The notes: generated by a model from the sequence alone, not told the origin. Counted from the stretch's first letter, positions 1-7,180 are shown. The stretch: DNA of 10,149 nt from Holosporaceae bacterium UBA3830 (GCA_002393025.1 DGIE01000064.1:1-10149), one strand, 5' to 3'. A program made the numbers and translations.

Positions 1-307
1 TGGTCAGATGCCTCTTTACAGAAGATTGCCGAAAAGAGGTTTCAATTCCAGGCAGGATAAGTCTCGTGTTAACATTATTAATCTTTGCGATTTGCAAAAG
101 CTGTGCGAGACAAAGGTTCTTGATGCCAAGAAGGAAGTTACGGTTGATGTTTTGAAGGGCTTAGGTGCCGTTAAGTCAAACGCAGAGACTTTGAGATTGC
201 TTGCGAAGGGTGAATTAAAGGTCGCTCTGCAGATCTCTGTAAATTATGCTTCAGATGCAGCTGTCAGAGCTGTAGAGGCAGCTGGTGGTAAAGTTCAAAT
301 AGTTTAG
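1..307 (+). CDS. rplO: Large ribosomal subunit protein L15 (uL15), C-terminal part, truncated by the window edge
   Basis: This is the last 101 codons of L15, a 50S protein that binds 23S rRNA late in assembly. The reading frame is already open at the left edge and encodes Gly-Gln just before the Met at base 8. That GGQMPLYRRLPKRGF-type stretch is the conserved middle of L15, so the Met at 8 is internal and not the start. The Gly/Lys/Arg-rich N-terminal part, roughly a third of the protein, lies outside the window. The C-terminal half carries the family signature: KGELKVALQISVNYASDAA followed by a Val-Glu-Ala-Ala-Gly-Gly stretch. The stop TAG at 305-307 is followed by secY after only 7 bases, and the TAGG of the stop may double as part of the weak secY ribosome-binding site. 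It belongs to the spc operon, so its promoter is far upstream. Identification is firm. Confidence 0.96.
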   Translation, partial: GQMPLYRRLPKRGFNSRQDKSRVNIINLCDLQKLCETKVLDAKKEVTVDVLKGLGAVKSNAETLRLLAKGELKVALQISVNYASDAAVRAVEAAGGKVQIV

Positions 308-314
308 GTTGTAA

Positions 315-1634
315 ATGATTTTTGATCAAGGTTTGAGCTTAGATACGTTTTCAAAAGCATCCGACTTGCAAAAGCGGTTGCTTTTTACGATTATGGCTCT
401 TTTTGTATACAGAATTGGTACATATATTCCTCTTCCGGGATTGGATCCGGTGATTATCGCAGATTTAGCTAACCGCCATATCAGTGGAGGTGGGATCCTG
501 GGCATGTTTAACATGTTTTCAGGAGGTGCATTGAGTCGTATGACGATTTTCGCATTGAACTTAATGCCTTACATTTCTTCTTCGATTATTATTCAGTTGA
601 TGACGATGGTTTCTCCTACTTTGGAAGCTCTGAAGAAGGAGGGAGAGACAGGAAGGAAGAAGATACATCAATATACAAAGTATCTGACAATTTTCGTGGC
701 TAGTTTTCAAGCTTGGGGTATCAGTCTATTTCTGATGAACATTGAAGGGTCTCCCGTTGTTATAGGGAATATATTTCCATTGATTTCTGTACCGTGTATT
801 GTTTGCGGAACCTTATTTCTCGTTTGGTTAGGAGAGCAAATGACTTCCCGTGGTGTAGGTAACGGATCTTCGTTATTGATTTTTGCCGGTATCGTAGCCA
901 ACATGCCGGTTAGCATCATGAATATCATTGAACAAGGGAGAGCAGGTGCATTATCTCCATTTGCCGTTGTAGTGATTTTTGCAATAGGATTTGCAGTCAT
1001 TGCATTCGTGTCTTTCGTTGAGAGGGCTCAGCGTCGTGTTTCGATTAATTATCCACAACGCCAGGCGATGAGAGCTCAGGGACGTACGATGGATTCAGCA
1101 AATCATCTTCCGCTGAAGATAAATTCTGCCGGGGTTATTCCTCCGATTTTTGCCTATGCCTTATTGTCGTTGCCGCTGATGTTGGCAAGCTTTGTTGGCC
1201 AGGATAACGAGTACGTGGCATCCTTCATGAATTTCTTCAATAGGGGAGGGGCTTGGTTCTCTGTTGTGTTGGTCGTGATGATTGTATTCTTTTCATTCTT
1301 CTATACTGCCGTGGTGTTTAATCCGACAGAGACTGCTGATAACCTGAAAAAAGCAGGAGGGTTTATCCCTGGAGTTCGTCCAGGGCAGGCGACGGCGGAA
1401 TATTTGGATTACATTTTGACTAGGTTGACAACTGTTGGAGCATTGTACATGTCTTTTGTATGTTTGATTCCGGATTTCATCAAGTCGCAGTTTAATGTTG
1501 ATTTTTTGTTTGGCGGAACGGGAATACTGATAGTTGTCGGAGTCACCATTGATACGATTTCTCAGATTTATACTCACATTTTGTCTCATCAATATAGAGG
1601 TGTGCTGAAGAAGATTGAAAAGAGGAGAAAGTGA
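315..1634 (+). CDS. secY: Preprotein translocase channel subunit SecY
   Basis: SecY forms the protein-conducting channel of the inner membrane with SecE and SecG. It passes unfolded precursors driven by SecA, or by ribosomes for membrane proteins. The 439-residue length is typical, and hydrophobic stretches fit the ten-helix topology. Visible landmarks are the plug/TM2 region (about residues 69-98, SGGALSRMTIFALNLMPYIS), the WLGEQMTSRGVGNGSS loop (171-186), and the last large cytosolic loop with IPGVRPGQATAEYL (351-364). Arg355 there corresponds to the functionally critical Arg357 of E. coli SecY. The basic tail ends KKIEKRRK. The ATG at 315 gives a normal MIFDQGLSL start, but its ribosome-binding site is weak, which suggests translational coupling to rplO. 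The stop TGA shares one base with the adk ATG. The exported barrel and leader proteins downstream in this window would be clients of this channel. Confidence 0.98.
   Translation: MIFDQGLSLDTFSKASDLQKRLLFTIMALFVYRIGTYIPLPGLDPVIIADLANRHISGGGILGMFNMFSGGALSRMTIFALNLMPYISSSIIIQLMTMVSPTLEALKKEGETGRKKIHQYTKYLTIFVASFQAWGISLFLMNIEGSPVVIGNIFPLISVPCIVCGTLFLVWLGEQMTSRGVGNGSSLLIFAGIVANMPVSIMNIIEQGRAGALSPFAVVVIFAIGFAVIAFVSFVERAQRRVSINYPQRQAMRAQGRTMDSANHLPLKINSAGVIPPIFAYALLSLPLMLASFVGQDNEYVASFMNFFNRGGAWFSVVLVVMIVFFSFFYTAVVFNPTETADNLKKAGGFIPGVRPGQATAEYLDYILTRLTTVGALYMSFVCLIPDFIKSQFNVDFLFGGTGILIVVGVTIDTISQIYTHILSHQYRGVLKKIEKRRK
1624..1627 (+). promoter_or_regulatory. Ribosome-binding site deciding the adk start
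   Basis: GGAG lies 6 bases before the ATG at 1634 but only 3 before the in-frame GTG at 1631. The spacing and the family-typical MKILILLGAPG N-terminus both favour the ATG. Confidence 0.75.
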
Positions 1635-2284
1635 TGAAAATTTTGATTCTCTTAGGGGCGCCTGGAGCGGGAAAGGGTACGGTGGCCCAATATCTTGCGG
1701 AAAATTATGATGTTTGTCATTTTTCCACTGGAAATTTGCTGCGAAATGAAGTAAAAAAGGAATCTGATATAGGTTTGAAGGTGAAGGATATTCTCGGATC
1801 GGGCGGATTGGTCGGAGACGACATAGTTAACGGGATTGTTGCTAAGAATATCGAAGAGGTTTTGGGTACAGGTAGCTTGGTTGTGTTGGACGGATATCCA
1901 AGGACGAAGAACCAGGCGATTGAGCTGGATGGAATGATGGCCGGATCGCTGAAGAATGAAATCAGAGTTCTTGAGTTAGATGTCGACAGCGAGGTTGTTG
2001 TGCGGAGAATTTCTCAGAGAAGAGTTTGCTCTTCTTGTGGAAAGACTTACGGACCTCAGGATAAGATAGAAGTCTGTGCTTGTGGTGGAGAACTTATAAA
2101 AAGAAAAGATGACGAAGAGTCAGTAGTCAGAGATAGGCTGAAGAAGTATGAAGCGGAAACTCGCCCGGTGTCTGACTACTACGTTGATCGATTGGTTAAA
2201 GTTTCGGGAGAAGGAAAGCCCGAAGAAGTTACGCAGAGAGTGGATGAGACTCTTGCGAAGTTTGGAATAAAAAAGAGGAGATAA
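1634..2284 (+). CDS. adk: Adenylate kinase, long form with a cysteine-bearing LID domain
   Basis: Adenylate kinase catalyses ATP + AMP to 2 ADP in the cytosol and balances adenine nucleotides. The protein has 216 residues from the ATG at 1634. The P-loop GAPGAGKG covers residues 8-15. The AMP-site signature DGYPRT is at 86-91, with the catalytic Arg at 90. The LID insert covers about 124-162 and ends in GGELIKRKDD. The LID has four cysteines: Cys132 and Cys135 in the usual CxxC, then Cys148 and Cys150 in a CxC. Zinc-type kinases normally have CxxC in the second pair, so this one is a residue short. Zinc could still bind with altered geometry, or binding may be lost. The start overlaps the secY stop by one base, indicating translational coupling, and the stop lies 3 bases before rpsM. 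Placement between secY and rpsM is common in Alphaproteobacteria. Confidence 0.97.
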   Translation: MKILILLGAPGAGKGTVAQYLAENYDVCHFSTGNLLRNEVKKESDIGLKVKDILGSGGLVGDDIVNGIVAKNIEEVLGTGSLVVLDGYPRTKNQAIELDGMMAGSLKNEIRVLELDVDSEVVVRRISQRRVCSSCGKTYGPQDKIEVCACGGELIKRKDDEESVVRDRLKKYEAETRPVSDYYVDRLVKVSGEGKPEEVTQRVDETLAKFGIKKRR

Positions 2285-2287
2285 TTC

Positions 2288-2665
2288 GTGGCTCGTATAG
2301 CTGGTGTCAATTTACCTGATAAGAAACGTGTTGAGTTTGCTTTGAGGTATATATACGGTATTGGACCAAAGCGTTCCAAGGATATTTGCGAGGAGCTCAA
2401 AATTCCTGAAGAAAAAAGGGTATTTGAGCTTTCAGATGACGAAGTTTTGAAAATCCGTGAGATAATCGACAGGGATTACCAAGTTGAGGGAGATCTGAGA
2501 CGTACTGTAGCGATGAGTATTAAGAGACTTATGGATCTTGGATGCTACAGGGGATTCCGTCACAGAAAAGGGCTTCCTGTACATGGGCAGAGAACACATA
2601 CAAACGCTCGTACCAGAAAAGGTAAGGCTAGAGCGATTCCGGGTAAAAAGAAAGTAACGAAGTAA
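2288..2665 (+). CDS. rpsM: Small ribosomal subunit protein S13 (uS13)
   Basis: S13 sits in the head of the 30S subunit. It contacts the P-site tRNA and forms intersubunit bridges with the 50S subunit. The 125-residue protein starts with a GTG at 2288, giving MARIAGVNLP, the classic S13 N-terminus. AGGAG at 2276-2280 is 7 bases upstream and supports this start. The helix-two-turn-helix region includes GIGPKRS (24-30). The basic C-terminal part has RGFRHRKGLPVHGQRT (88-103), the family signature, followed by an Arg/Lys-rich tail ending KKVTK. The length is within the usual range. The gene follows adk by 3 bases and precedes rpsK by 18 bases. Infra-family identification is firm. Confidence 0.98.
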   Translation: MARIAGVNLPDKKRVEFALRYIYGIGPKRSKDICEELKIPEEKRVFELSDDEVLKIREIIDRDYQVEGDLRRTVAMSIKRLMDLGCYRGFRHRKGLPVHGQRTHTNARTRKGKARAIPGKKKVTK

Positions 2666-2683
2666 TAAGAAGGTAACACAATT

Positions 2684-3076
2684 ATGGCTTACAAAGGCAC
2701 TCAAAGATTAAAAAGAAGAGATAGGAAGAATGTTGTATCCGGTGTTGCTCACGTTAATGCAACGTTTAACAACACGATGATCACGATCACCGATCGACAG
2801 GGAAATGCGATCGCCTGGAGTTCTTCGGGCAGTTTGGGATTCAAGGGATCTCGTAAATCCACGCCGTATGCAGCGCAGGTTGCAGCTGAGAAAGCTGCGT
2901 CCAAGGCGATTGAGCATGGTATGAAGAACATTGATGTTGAGGTAATGGGTCCGGGGTCAGGTAGAGAGTCAGCCTTGAGAACTTTCCAGACATTGGGTTT
3001 GGTTGTTGGATCCATCAGGGATGTCACACCTATCCCACACAATGGATGCAGGCCTCCAAAGCGTCGTAGAGTGTAG
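2684..3076 (+). CDS. rpsK: Small ribosomal subunit protein S11 (uS11)
   Basis: S11 is part of the 30S platform, next to the E-site and the mRNA exit region. The 130-residue length is standard. Characteristic segments are the NATFNNTMITITDRQGN strand (25-41), the SSGSLGFKGSRKSTPYAAQ core (47-65), GPGSGRESALR (89-99), and the C-terminal DVTPIPHNGCRPPKRRRV (113-130), which is one of the best conserved tails in the family. GAAGGT at 2669-2674 is a ribosome-binding site 9 bases before the ATG. The following rpoA starts 16 bases after the stop. The order rpsM-rpsK-rpoA-rplQ is the alpha-operon core. An rpsD gene, which some bacteria carry between rpsK and rpoA, is absent here, as is usual in Alphaproteobacteria. 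Confidence 0.98.
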   Translation: MAYKGTQRLKRRDRKNVVSGVAHVNATFNNTMITITDRQGNAIAWSSSGSLGFKGSRKSTPYAAQVAAEKAASKAIEHGMKNIDVEVMGPGSGRESALRTFQTLGLVVGSIRDVTPIPHNGCRPPKRRRV

Positions 3077-3092
3077 TAGTTAGGGGAAAGAA

Positions 3093-4115
3093 GTGATACG
3101 GAAACAGTGGCAAGATTTGATTAAGCCTTATAGGCTCCAAGTGGAGAGCAGAGAGGTTAGTGTCGAACAGCGGAAAGCTAGTGTGGTGGCGGAGCCGTTG
3201 GAGAGAGGTTTTGGTGTAACACTTGGAAATGCGTTGCGCCGGGTTTTGTTGTCTTCTTTGAAGGGGGCAGCGGTTACTTCCATTAAGATTGACGGAGTTG
3301 TTCATGAGTTTTCGACGGTTCCGGGAGTGACGGAAGATGTTACGGATATCATTTTAAACGTAAAGTCTCTTCCTTTGAAGTATGAGGGAGATACTCCACG
3401 GAAGATGAAGATCAGCGTTGTCGGTCCATGCGAAGTTACAGCAGGGATGTTCGATCTTGGTGCGGAAATTGAATTGTTAAATCCTGATCATCATATTTGC
3501 ACAGTTGGTGATGGGGTTACTTTCAACATGGAAATGACGGTTGCAGTTGGTCGTGGGTATGTCGTTGCCAGCCAAAATAAAACCGAGAATGCTCCGGTCG
3601 GGACTTTATTCGTCGATTCGATATTCAATCCGGTGAAGAAGGTTTCTTACAAGGTCGAGGATACCCGTGTCGGACAAGTGACTGACTATGACAAGTTGAT
3701 TCTTGAAGTCGAGACCAACGGATCGATTTCTCCTGAGGATGCTGTCGCTATGTCTGCGAAAATTTTGCAGGATCAGTTCCAGAAGTTTATCAATTTTGAA
3801 GATGACAATGAGGATGAGCAGGAGGACGATGAGGTCACGTTGCCATTCAATGTTAACTTGTTGAAGAGGGTGGATGATCTCGAGTTGTCAGTGCGTTCCA
3901 TGAACTGTTTGAGAAATGATAACATAGTTTACATCGGGGATTTGGTTCAGAAGACTGAGAATGAAATGTTGCGTACTCCAAACTTCGGAAGGAAGTCCTT
4001 GAATGAGATCAAGGAAGTTTTGTCTCAGATGGGGTTGTATTTGGGTATGCAGGTGAGTGGCTGGCCGATTGAAAATGTCGACGAAGTCGCCAAGAAAGTG
4101 CATGATAAGTTTTAA
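3093..4115 (+). CDS. rpoA: DNA-directed RNA polymerase subunit alpha
   Basis: Two alpha subunits nucleate assembly of RNA polymerase, and their C-terminal domains contact UP elements and activators. The protein has 340 residues and starts with GTG at 3093, 5 bases after a GGGGA ribosome-binding site. The N-terminal domain covers about residues 1-232 and includes the ERGFGVTLGNALRRVLLSS motif (37-55) used for dimerisation. A linker follows with a strongly acidic run (FEDDNEDEQEDDEV, 235-248). The C-terminal domain spans about 258-322, with LSVRSMNCLRND (265-276), YIGDLVQKTENEML and FGRKSLNEIKEVL (298-310). Arg268 matches the DNA-binding Arg265 of E. coli. The usual Ala of VRSANCL is Met here. 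GWPIENVDEVAK near the end is typical of alphaproteobacterial RpoA. rplQ follows after 11 bases. Confidence 0.98.
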   Translation: MIRKQWQDLIKPYRLQVESREVSVEQRKASVVAEPLERGFGVTLGNALRRVLLSSLKGAAVTSIKIDGVVHEFSTVPGVTEDVTDIILNVKSLPLKYEGDTPRKMKISVVGPCEVTAGMFDLGAEIELLNPDHHICTVGDGVTFNMEMTVAVGRGYVVASQNKTENAPVGTLFVDSIFNPVKKVSYKVEDTRVGQVTDYDKLILEVETNGSISPEDAVAMSAKILQDQFQKFINFEDDNEDEQEDDEVTLPFNVNLLKRVDDLELSVRSMNCLRNDNIVYIGDLVQKTENEMLRTPNFGRKSLNEIKEVLSQMGLYLGMQVSGWPIENVDEVAKKVHDKF

Positions 4116-4126
4116 GGGGAATTTTT

Positions 4127-4567
4127 ATGCGTCATAGAATTAGCGGTAGAAAATTTAACAGAAGATCTTCCGAGAGAAAGGCGTTGTTCAACAGTTTAGC
4201 GAAGTCTTTGTTGAAGTATGAGCAAATTGTAACAACTCTTCCGAAGGCGAAGGATTTACGTCCTATCGTGGAGAAGATGATTACTCTCGGCAAAAATAAC
4301 ACGGTTGCAAGCAGGAGAAATCTTTTTGCAAAGTTGAGAGATAATAGTTTGGTTTCTAAGGTTTTCGGGCCTTTAGCTGAGCGTTATGCCAGCAGGAATG
4401 GCGGGTACATCAGGATCGTAAAATGTGGATTCCGTCAGGGAGATATGGCTCCGATGGCTGTGATCGAGTTGCTCGACCGAAATGTGTCGGCAAAGTCAAC
4501 AATGTCTTCCCCAGTGGGTGAAGATTCTGCTCCTCAGGTTATTGAGTCATCGGCAGAAATAGCGTAA
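4127..4567 (+). CDS. rplQ: Large ribosomal subunit protein L17 (bL17)
   Basis: L17 is a bacterial-specific 50S protein near the polypeptide exit tunnel. The 146-residue product has MRHRISGRKFNR at the start. The TTLPKAKDLRPIVEKMITL segment (37-55) and NGGYIRIVKCGFRQGDMAPM (91-110), followed by AVIELLD, are both diagnostic. The conserved domain ends near residue 118. The last 28 residues are a Ser/Ala/Glu-rich extension without obvious structure, making the protein somewhat longer than the 127 residues of E. coli L17. Such tails are common in Alphaproteobacteria. An AAGGGG ribosome-binding site lies before the ATG at 4127, and the gap to rpoA is 11 bases. This is the last gene of the operon: an intrinsic terminator starts 33 bases after the stop. 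Confidence 0.97.
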   Translation: MRHRISGRKFNRRSSERKALFNSLAKSLLKYEQIVTTLPKAKDLRPIVEKMITLGKNNTVASRRNLFAKLRDNSLVSKVFGPLAERYASRNGGYIRIVKCGFRQGDMAPMAVIELLDRNVSAKSTMSSPVGEDSAPQVIESSAEIA

Positions 4568-4600
4568 GCTAACATTGTTGTGTTTTTCGTAATATCCTTG

Positions 4601-4632
4601 CCCCCTTTCTTAGGAAGAGGGGGTTTCTTTAT
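4601..4632 (+). terminator. Intrinsic terminator of the ribosomal operon
   Basis: Five C at 4601-4605 plus TTT pair with AGA plus five G at 4616-4623, one pair being G-T. This gives an 8-bp stem with a 7-base loop, followed by the T-rich tract TTTCTTTAT. The preceding CTTG plus C-run recurs at the terminator at 7181. Confidence 0.85.
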
Positions 4633-4638
4633 AATTGT

Positions 4639-4651
4639 CAGTCAAACTCAT
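4639..4651 (+). repeat. Short motif shared by the two cassette upstream regions, copy 1
   Basis: CAGTCAAACTCAT lies 16 bases after the terminator stem. CAGATAAACTCAT lies at 7217-7229, 18 bases after the next terminator stem, and agrees at 11 of 13 positions. The equivalent placement suggests that the upstream regions were duplicated together with the genes. The motif is short, so chance remains possible. No function is known. Confidence 0.35.
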
Positions 4652-4700
4652 TTTTTTTGCGGGGGCGAGATCATTTCGGTTGAGCCATACTATTAAAATC

Positions 4701-4715
4701 TTAAATTTTTGTTAA
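4701..4715 (+). promoter_or_regulatory. Possible CtrA box upstream of the first barrel gene
   Basis: TTAAATTTTTGTTAA fits TTAA-N7-TTAA, the CtrA consensus in Alphaproteobacteria. It ends about 50 bases upstream of the proposed -35 element. The surrounding DNA is very AT-rich, so a chance match is a real possibility. Confidence 0.35.
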
Positions 4716-4765
4716 AAATTACATATAAAATTCTAATAAAATTAATAAAAAATAATGTAAAAAAT

Positions 4766-4794
4766 TTGACACATATTTTTTTTGATGATAAACT
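4766..4794 (+). promoter_or_regulatory. Sigma-70-type promoter of cassette 1
   Basis: A perfect -35 TTGACA (4766-4771), a 17-base spacer and -10 TAAACT (4789-4794). TGA directly before the -10 makes an extended -10 element. Transcription would begin near 4801, giving a leader of about 40 bases before the ATG at 4844. The second cassette has the same arrangement. Confidence 0.7.
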
Positions 4795-4843
4795 ACCTTT
4801 GATTTTTTATTAACGTAGGGTTTCAATAGAAGGAGATGAAAAA

Positions 4844-5608
4844 ATGAACAAATGCGTAAATAGTTCAGTAAAAGTAATAGCATGTTTGGCTGCATTTGGT
4901 GCTTTTCCGGTCTTTGCAGAAGGCGATGTTGCTGCTCAGACTAAAGTAAACACTGGTTGCTGCGCTGAGGCTTTGAAAGGTTTCACTGTCGGAGCTGACG
5001 TAATATACAGTCATGCTGCTGCTAAGCATGAGGAGTTGGAGACGAAAATTGCGGGAGTTGTTGGAAATGTGGATGTGGCAGGAAATGATAATAGCTATAG
5101 TTCTCTGGAACACAAGCGTGCCGGTCTTGATCCATCCGTAAATATCGGATATACACATGTTTACAAAAATTGGTATGTTGGCGTTGCAGGAGAATTTGCT
5201 TTTGGTGTTAAGTCGAAAAGAAACAGTGATTTCGGTGGAGCTAAAGTAGACACCGAAATAGGAAGAACATCCTATGGTTTGAAAGTCAAGGGCGGATATT
5301 TTGTAAATGATCTGAAGTCAGCCATTTACGGAATTGCCGGTATAAAGTGGAGAGATGTAAAGTTTAGATTTAATGTAGATGAGGATAAAGGTACCGACGC
5401 GAAGTTGAAGAGACCGCTGTATGTTATAGGAGTCGGTGTAGAGCGACCGGTTTACAAAAAGTTGTCCGTTTCAGCAGAGTACGAATACGCTTGGAGAAAT
5501 TCCAAAGATACTTCTACCGTGGACTTGACAAGTGGATCAGCTTCTTTGTACGCAAAGCAGCGCTTGAATGAGCACAGCTTTAGAGTTGGTGTGAAGTACC
5601 ACGTTTAA
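4844..5608 (+). CDS. Outer-membrane beta-barrel protein, surface-antigen-like, cassette 1
   Basis: This is a predicted exported outer-membrane barrel of 254 residues. A signal peptide covers residues 1-25, with hydrophobic core VIACLAAFGAFPV and likely cleavage after VFA. The mature part alternates amphipathic strands with hydrophilic loops and fits eight strands. It starts at GFTVGADVIYSH (46-57) and includes LDPSVNIGYTHVYKNWYVGV (95-114), VKGGYFV, SAIYGIAGIKWRDV (159-172) and KKLSVSAEYEYAWRNS (205-220). The last strand ends FRVGVKYHV. This resembles opacity-type or OmpA-like small barrels (the PF13505 type), but I cannot name an orthologue. The terminal residue is Val, not the usual Phe. 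AAGGAGAT at 4830-4837 sets the ATG at 4844. It is paralogous to the gene at 7470, with conserved strands and divergent loops. The downstream gene probably shares its transcript. Pore, adhesin or antigen roles are all possible. Confidence 0.85.
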   Translation: MNKCVNSSVKVIACLAAFGAFPVFAEGDVAAQTKVNTGCCAEALKGFTVGADVIYSHAAAKHEELETKIAGVVGNVDVAGNDNSYSSLEHKRAGLDPSVNIGYTHVYKNWYVGVAGEFAFGVKSKRNSDFGGAKVDTEIGRTSYGLKVKGGYFVNDLKSAIYGIAGIKWRDVKFRFNVDEDKGTDAKLKRPLYVIGVGVERPVYKKLSVSAEYEYAWRNSKDTSTVDLTSGSASLYAKQRLNEHSFRVGVKYHV

Positions 5609-5620
5609 TAAAACTGAAGT

Positions 5621-5645
5621 AAAGGAAGGTGAATTCCTTCCTTTT
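5621..5645 (+). terminator. Hairpin between barrel and partner genes; possible attenuator or mRNA-stabilising element
   Basis: AAAGGAAGG (5621-5629) and CCTTCCTTT (5636-5644) form a perfect 9-bp stem with a 6-base loop, followed by a short, interrupted T stretch (TGATTT). It lies 12 bases after the barrel stop. No convincing promoter separates it from the next gene. It may terminate some transcripts and lower partner expression relative to the barrel, or protect the 3' end of the barrel message. Confidence 0.6.
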
Positions 5646-5692
5646 GATTTCAATTAATGAATTTTTGATCGTTAAAATAATAGGAGGTTTAA

Positions 5693-7156
5693 ATGAAATT
5701 AACGACGCTGAAGGTAAGTGTACCTGTTTTGATGATGATGTTATTCCAGTCGGGACACGGTGTGTCCAATTGGTTCATGGATGCTTGCAGAGCGATGAAA
5801 AAAGGAGATATTTTCACTGTCCAGAATCTCTTGATAGAGAATAACCCTGGTTCAGTGACAATGAGTGATGCTGGAAAAGCGGACTTTGTGAATAAAAGTG
5901 AAGATTTGATTAAAGAAGCCGTAAAGGGATTTATTCCAAGGGGCTTCTATGATAGCGAAGGGTTGACAGAAGACGGAATAGCTTTCCAGACAAGTTTAAT
6001 GGAAGCCATGGTAGCTCTTGCAGACGTAAGCAGTGACAGTGTGGAGAATGCTTTCAAGAATGAAGTTATTAAGAGTTTTAGCGAGTTTTTGGAAAATGGT
6101 TTCTTAGCTTGTGATGAGAATGTTTATGACGAGGTGACCAAGATAACAAATACTTGGGCGATCAGTGATGTTCCTGAAGCTACAGGAGATGACAATAATA
6201 AAGTTATTGTTGAAAGCTTGCTTGGAGATAAGGACAACCCTGCTGATGGAACCATTAGGGCTTTTATTACTGCGTACAACGCCGCTACAGGGGATGATGC
6301 GGATACAGAGAAAAGATCAGCTTTTTCTACTTTTTTAAAAGATCAAGGACTCACAGCTTTGGATTTAGATAATATATACACGGTGGTTGAGACTGCAATT
6401 TCCGTTGAAGATGGAGATGGTCAGGCAGACTTGTATGTTGAGGATACTACAAAGAGGGAAGCAGCAATATTCGAAGCTCTGTTGGATCGTGCAAGTGAAG
6501 TGCGTACCGCAGCTATTCCAGAAAAAAGCAAGGCAAACGTTCCTTGGGGATATGGTGACGATGAGGAATGGAAAGCTAACGCTAAAGAGGCTATAGACGA
6601 TGTATGGAATGAAAAAGATTCGGCAGACTCGTTGGTGGAGGCCTTGTACAAAAAATCCGCAGCGACACTAGCAAAAGGATATGTTACTGACGAAGAAGAT
6701 CCAGATGGTTATTCTTCCACTAATGAGTTATCTTTTTACCTAAGTTTGTTTGGTTTTTGGAATATTGACGGAGACAACGGGGGTCGAGAGAGTCAAGATT
6801 CAAAAGAACAATTCTTGTGGAAGATATTAGACAAAATAGAAGCAGATGTTGCAGCTAATGATGGTGCAGATGCTGCTGGATCTGATGAAAGGGTAGCTTG
6901 GGTTGCAGCTCACAATGATGAAGTACAGTCTATCGTGGAAAACGCAGTCTACTCCACATTCGGAACAGCATACGAGGATTGGTTGCGTTATTCGATAGCT
7001 GATGAAGAGACTGACTTGAGCCGTTGGGAGCAATGGGTCACTGAAATGATTGCAGGTGACTATACCAAGGCTTTGGATGACTCAATTCAGCTTGTTGACC
7101 CTGACAAAGCGAGTGAAATTGTTAATCTCGTTAAAAAAATTCAGAAGATTCAATAA
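5693..7156 (+). CDS. Exported acidic repeat-containing protein of unknown function, cassette 1 partner
   Basis: I do not recognise this 487-residue protein. The N-terminus MKLTTLKVSVPVLMMMLFQS looks like a signal peptide, with possible cleavage near GHG (21-23), so periplasmic, surface or secreted location is inferred. The same leader occurs in the gene at 8272, but the mature parts do not resemble each other. The body is acidic, mostly helical in appearance, and has only two cysteines (32 and 140). Degenerate internal repeats can be seen. FSEFLENGF (129-137) resembles FSTFLKDQG (211-219), each followed by Asp-rich, then Val-rich helices. GDD...LLGDKDNPADGTIRAF (165-191) resembles GDDEEW...DVWNEKDSADSLVEAL (288-318). 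There are no further membrane segments. AGGAGGT at 5682-5688, 4 bases before the ATG, is a near-perfect ribosome-binding site. The gene follows the barrel by 84 bases, with a hairpin between, and ends before a strong terminator. Confidence 0.75.
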   Translation: MKLTTLKVSVPVLMMMLFQSGHGVSNWFMDACRAMKKGDIFTVQNLLIENNPGSVTMSDAGKADFVNKSEDLIKEAVKGFIPRGFYDSEGLTEDGIAFQTSLMEAMVALADVSSDSVENAFKNEVIKSFSEFLENGFLACDENVYDEVTKITNTWAISDVPEATGDDNNKVIVESLLGDKDNPADGTIRAFITAYNAATGDDADTEKRSAFSTFLKDQGLTALDLDNIYTVVETAISVEDGDGQADLYVEDTTKREAAIFEALLDRASEVRTAAIPEKSKANVPWGYGDDEEWKANAKEAIDDVWNEKDSADSLVEALYKKSAATLAKGYVTDEEDPDGYSSTNELSFYLSLFGFWNIDGDNGGRESQDSKEQFLWKILDKIEADVAANDGADAAGSDERVAWVAAHNDEVQSIVENAVYSTFGTAYEDWLRYSIADEETDLSRWEQWVTEMIAGDYTKALDDSIQLVDPDKASEIVNLVKKIQKIQ

Positions 7157-7180
7157 TTTTGCCAATCAATTTTAATCTTG

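Noticed and set aside
4836..4847. Three-codon ORF (ATG AAA AAA TGA) overlapping the first barrel start
   Set aside because: It arises from the ribosome-binding site and A-run; nothing suggests that it is translated.
5644..5678. Separate promoter for the cassette 1 partner (TTGATT and TAAAAT)
   Set aside because: The spacing between the hexamers is 23 bases, and a start here would fall in the ribosome-binding site.
5629..5844. 71-codon plus-strand ORF overlapping the hairpin and the start of the 487-residue gene
   Set aside because: It lies in another frame of a better-supported gene, overlaps the hairpin, and has no good ribosome-binding site or recognisable protein features.
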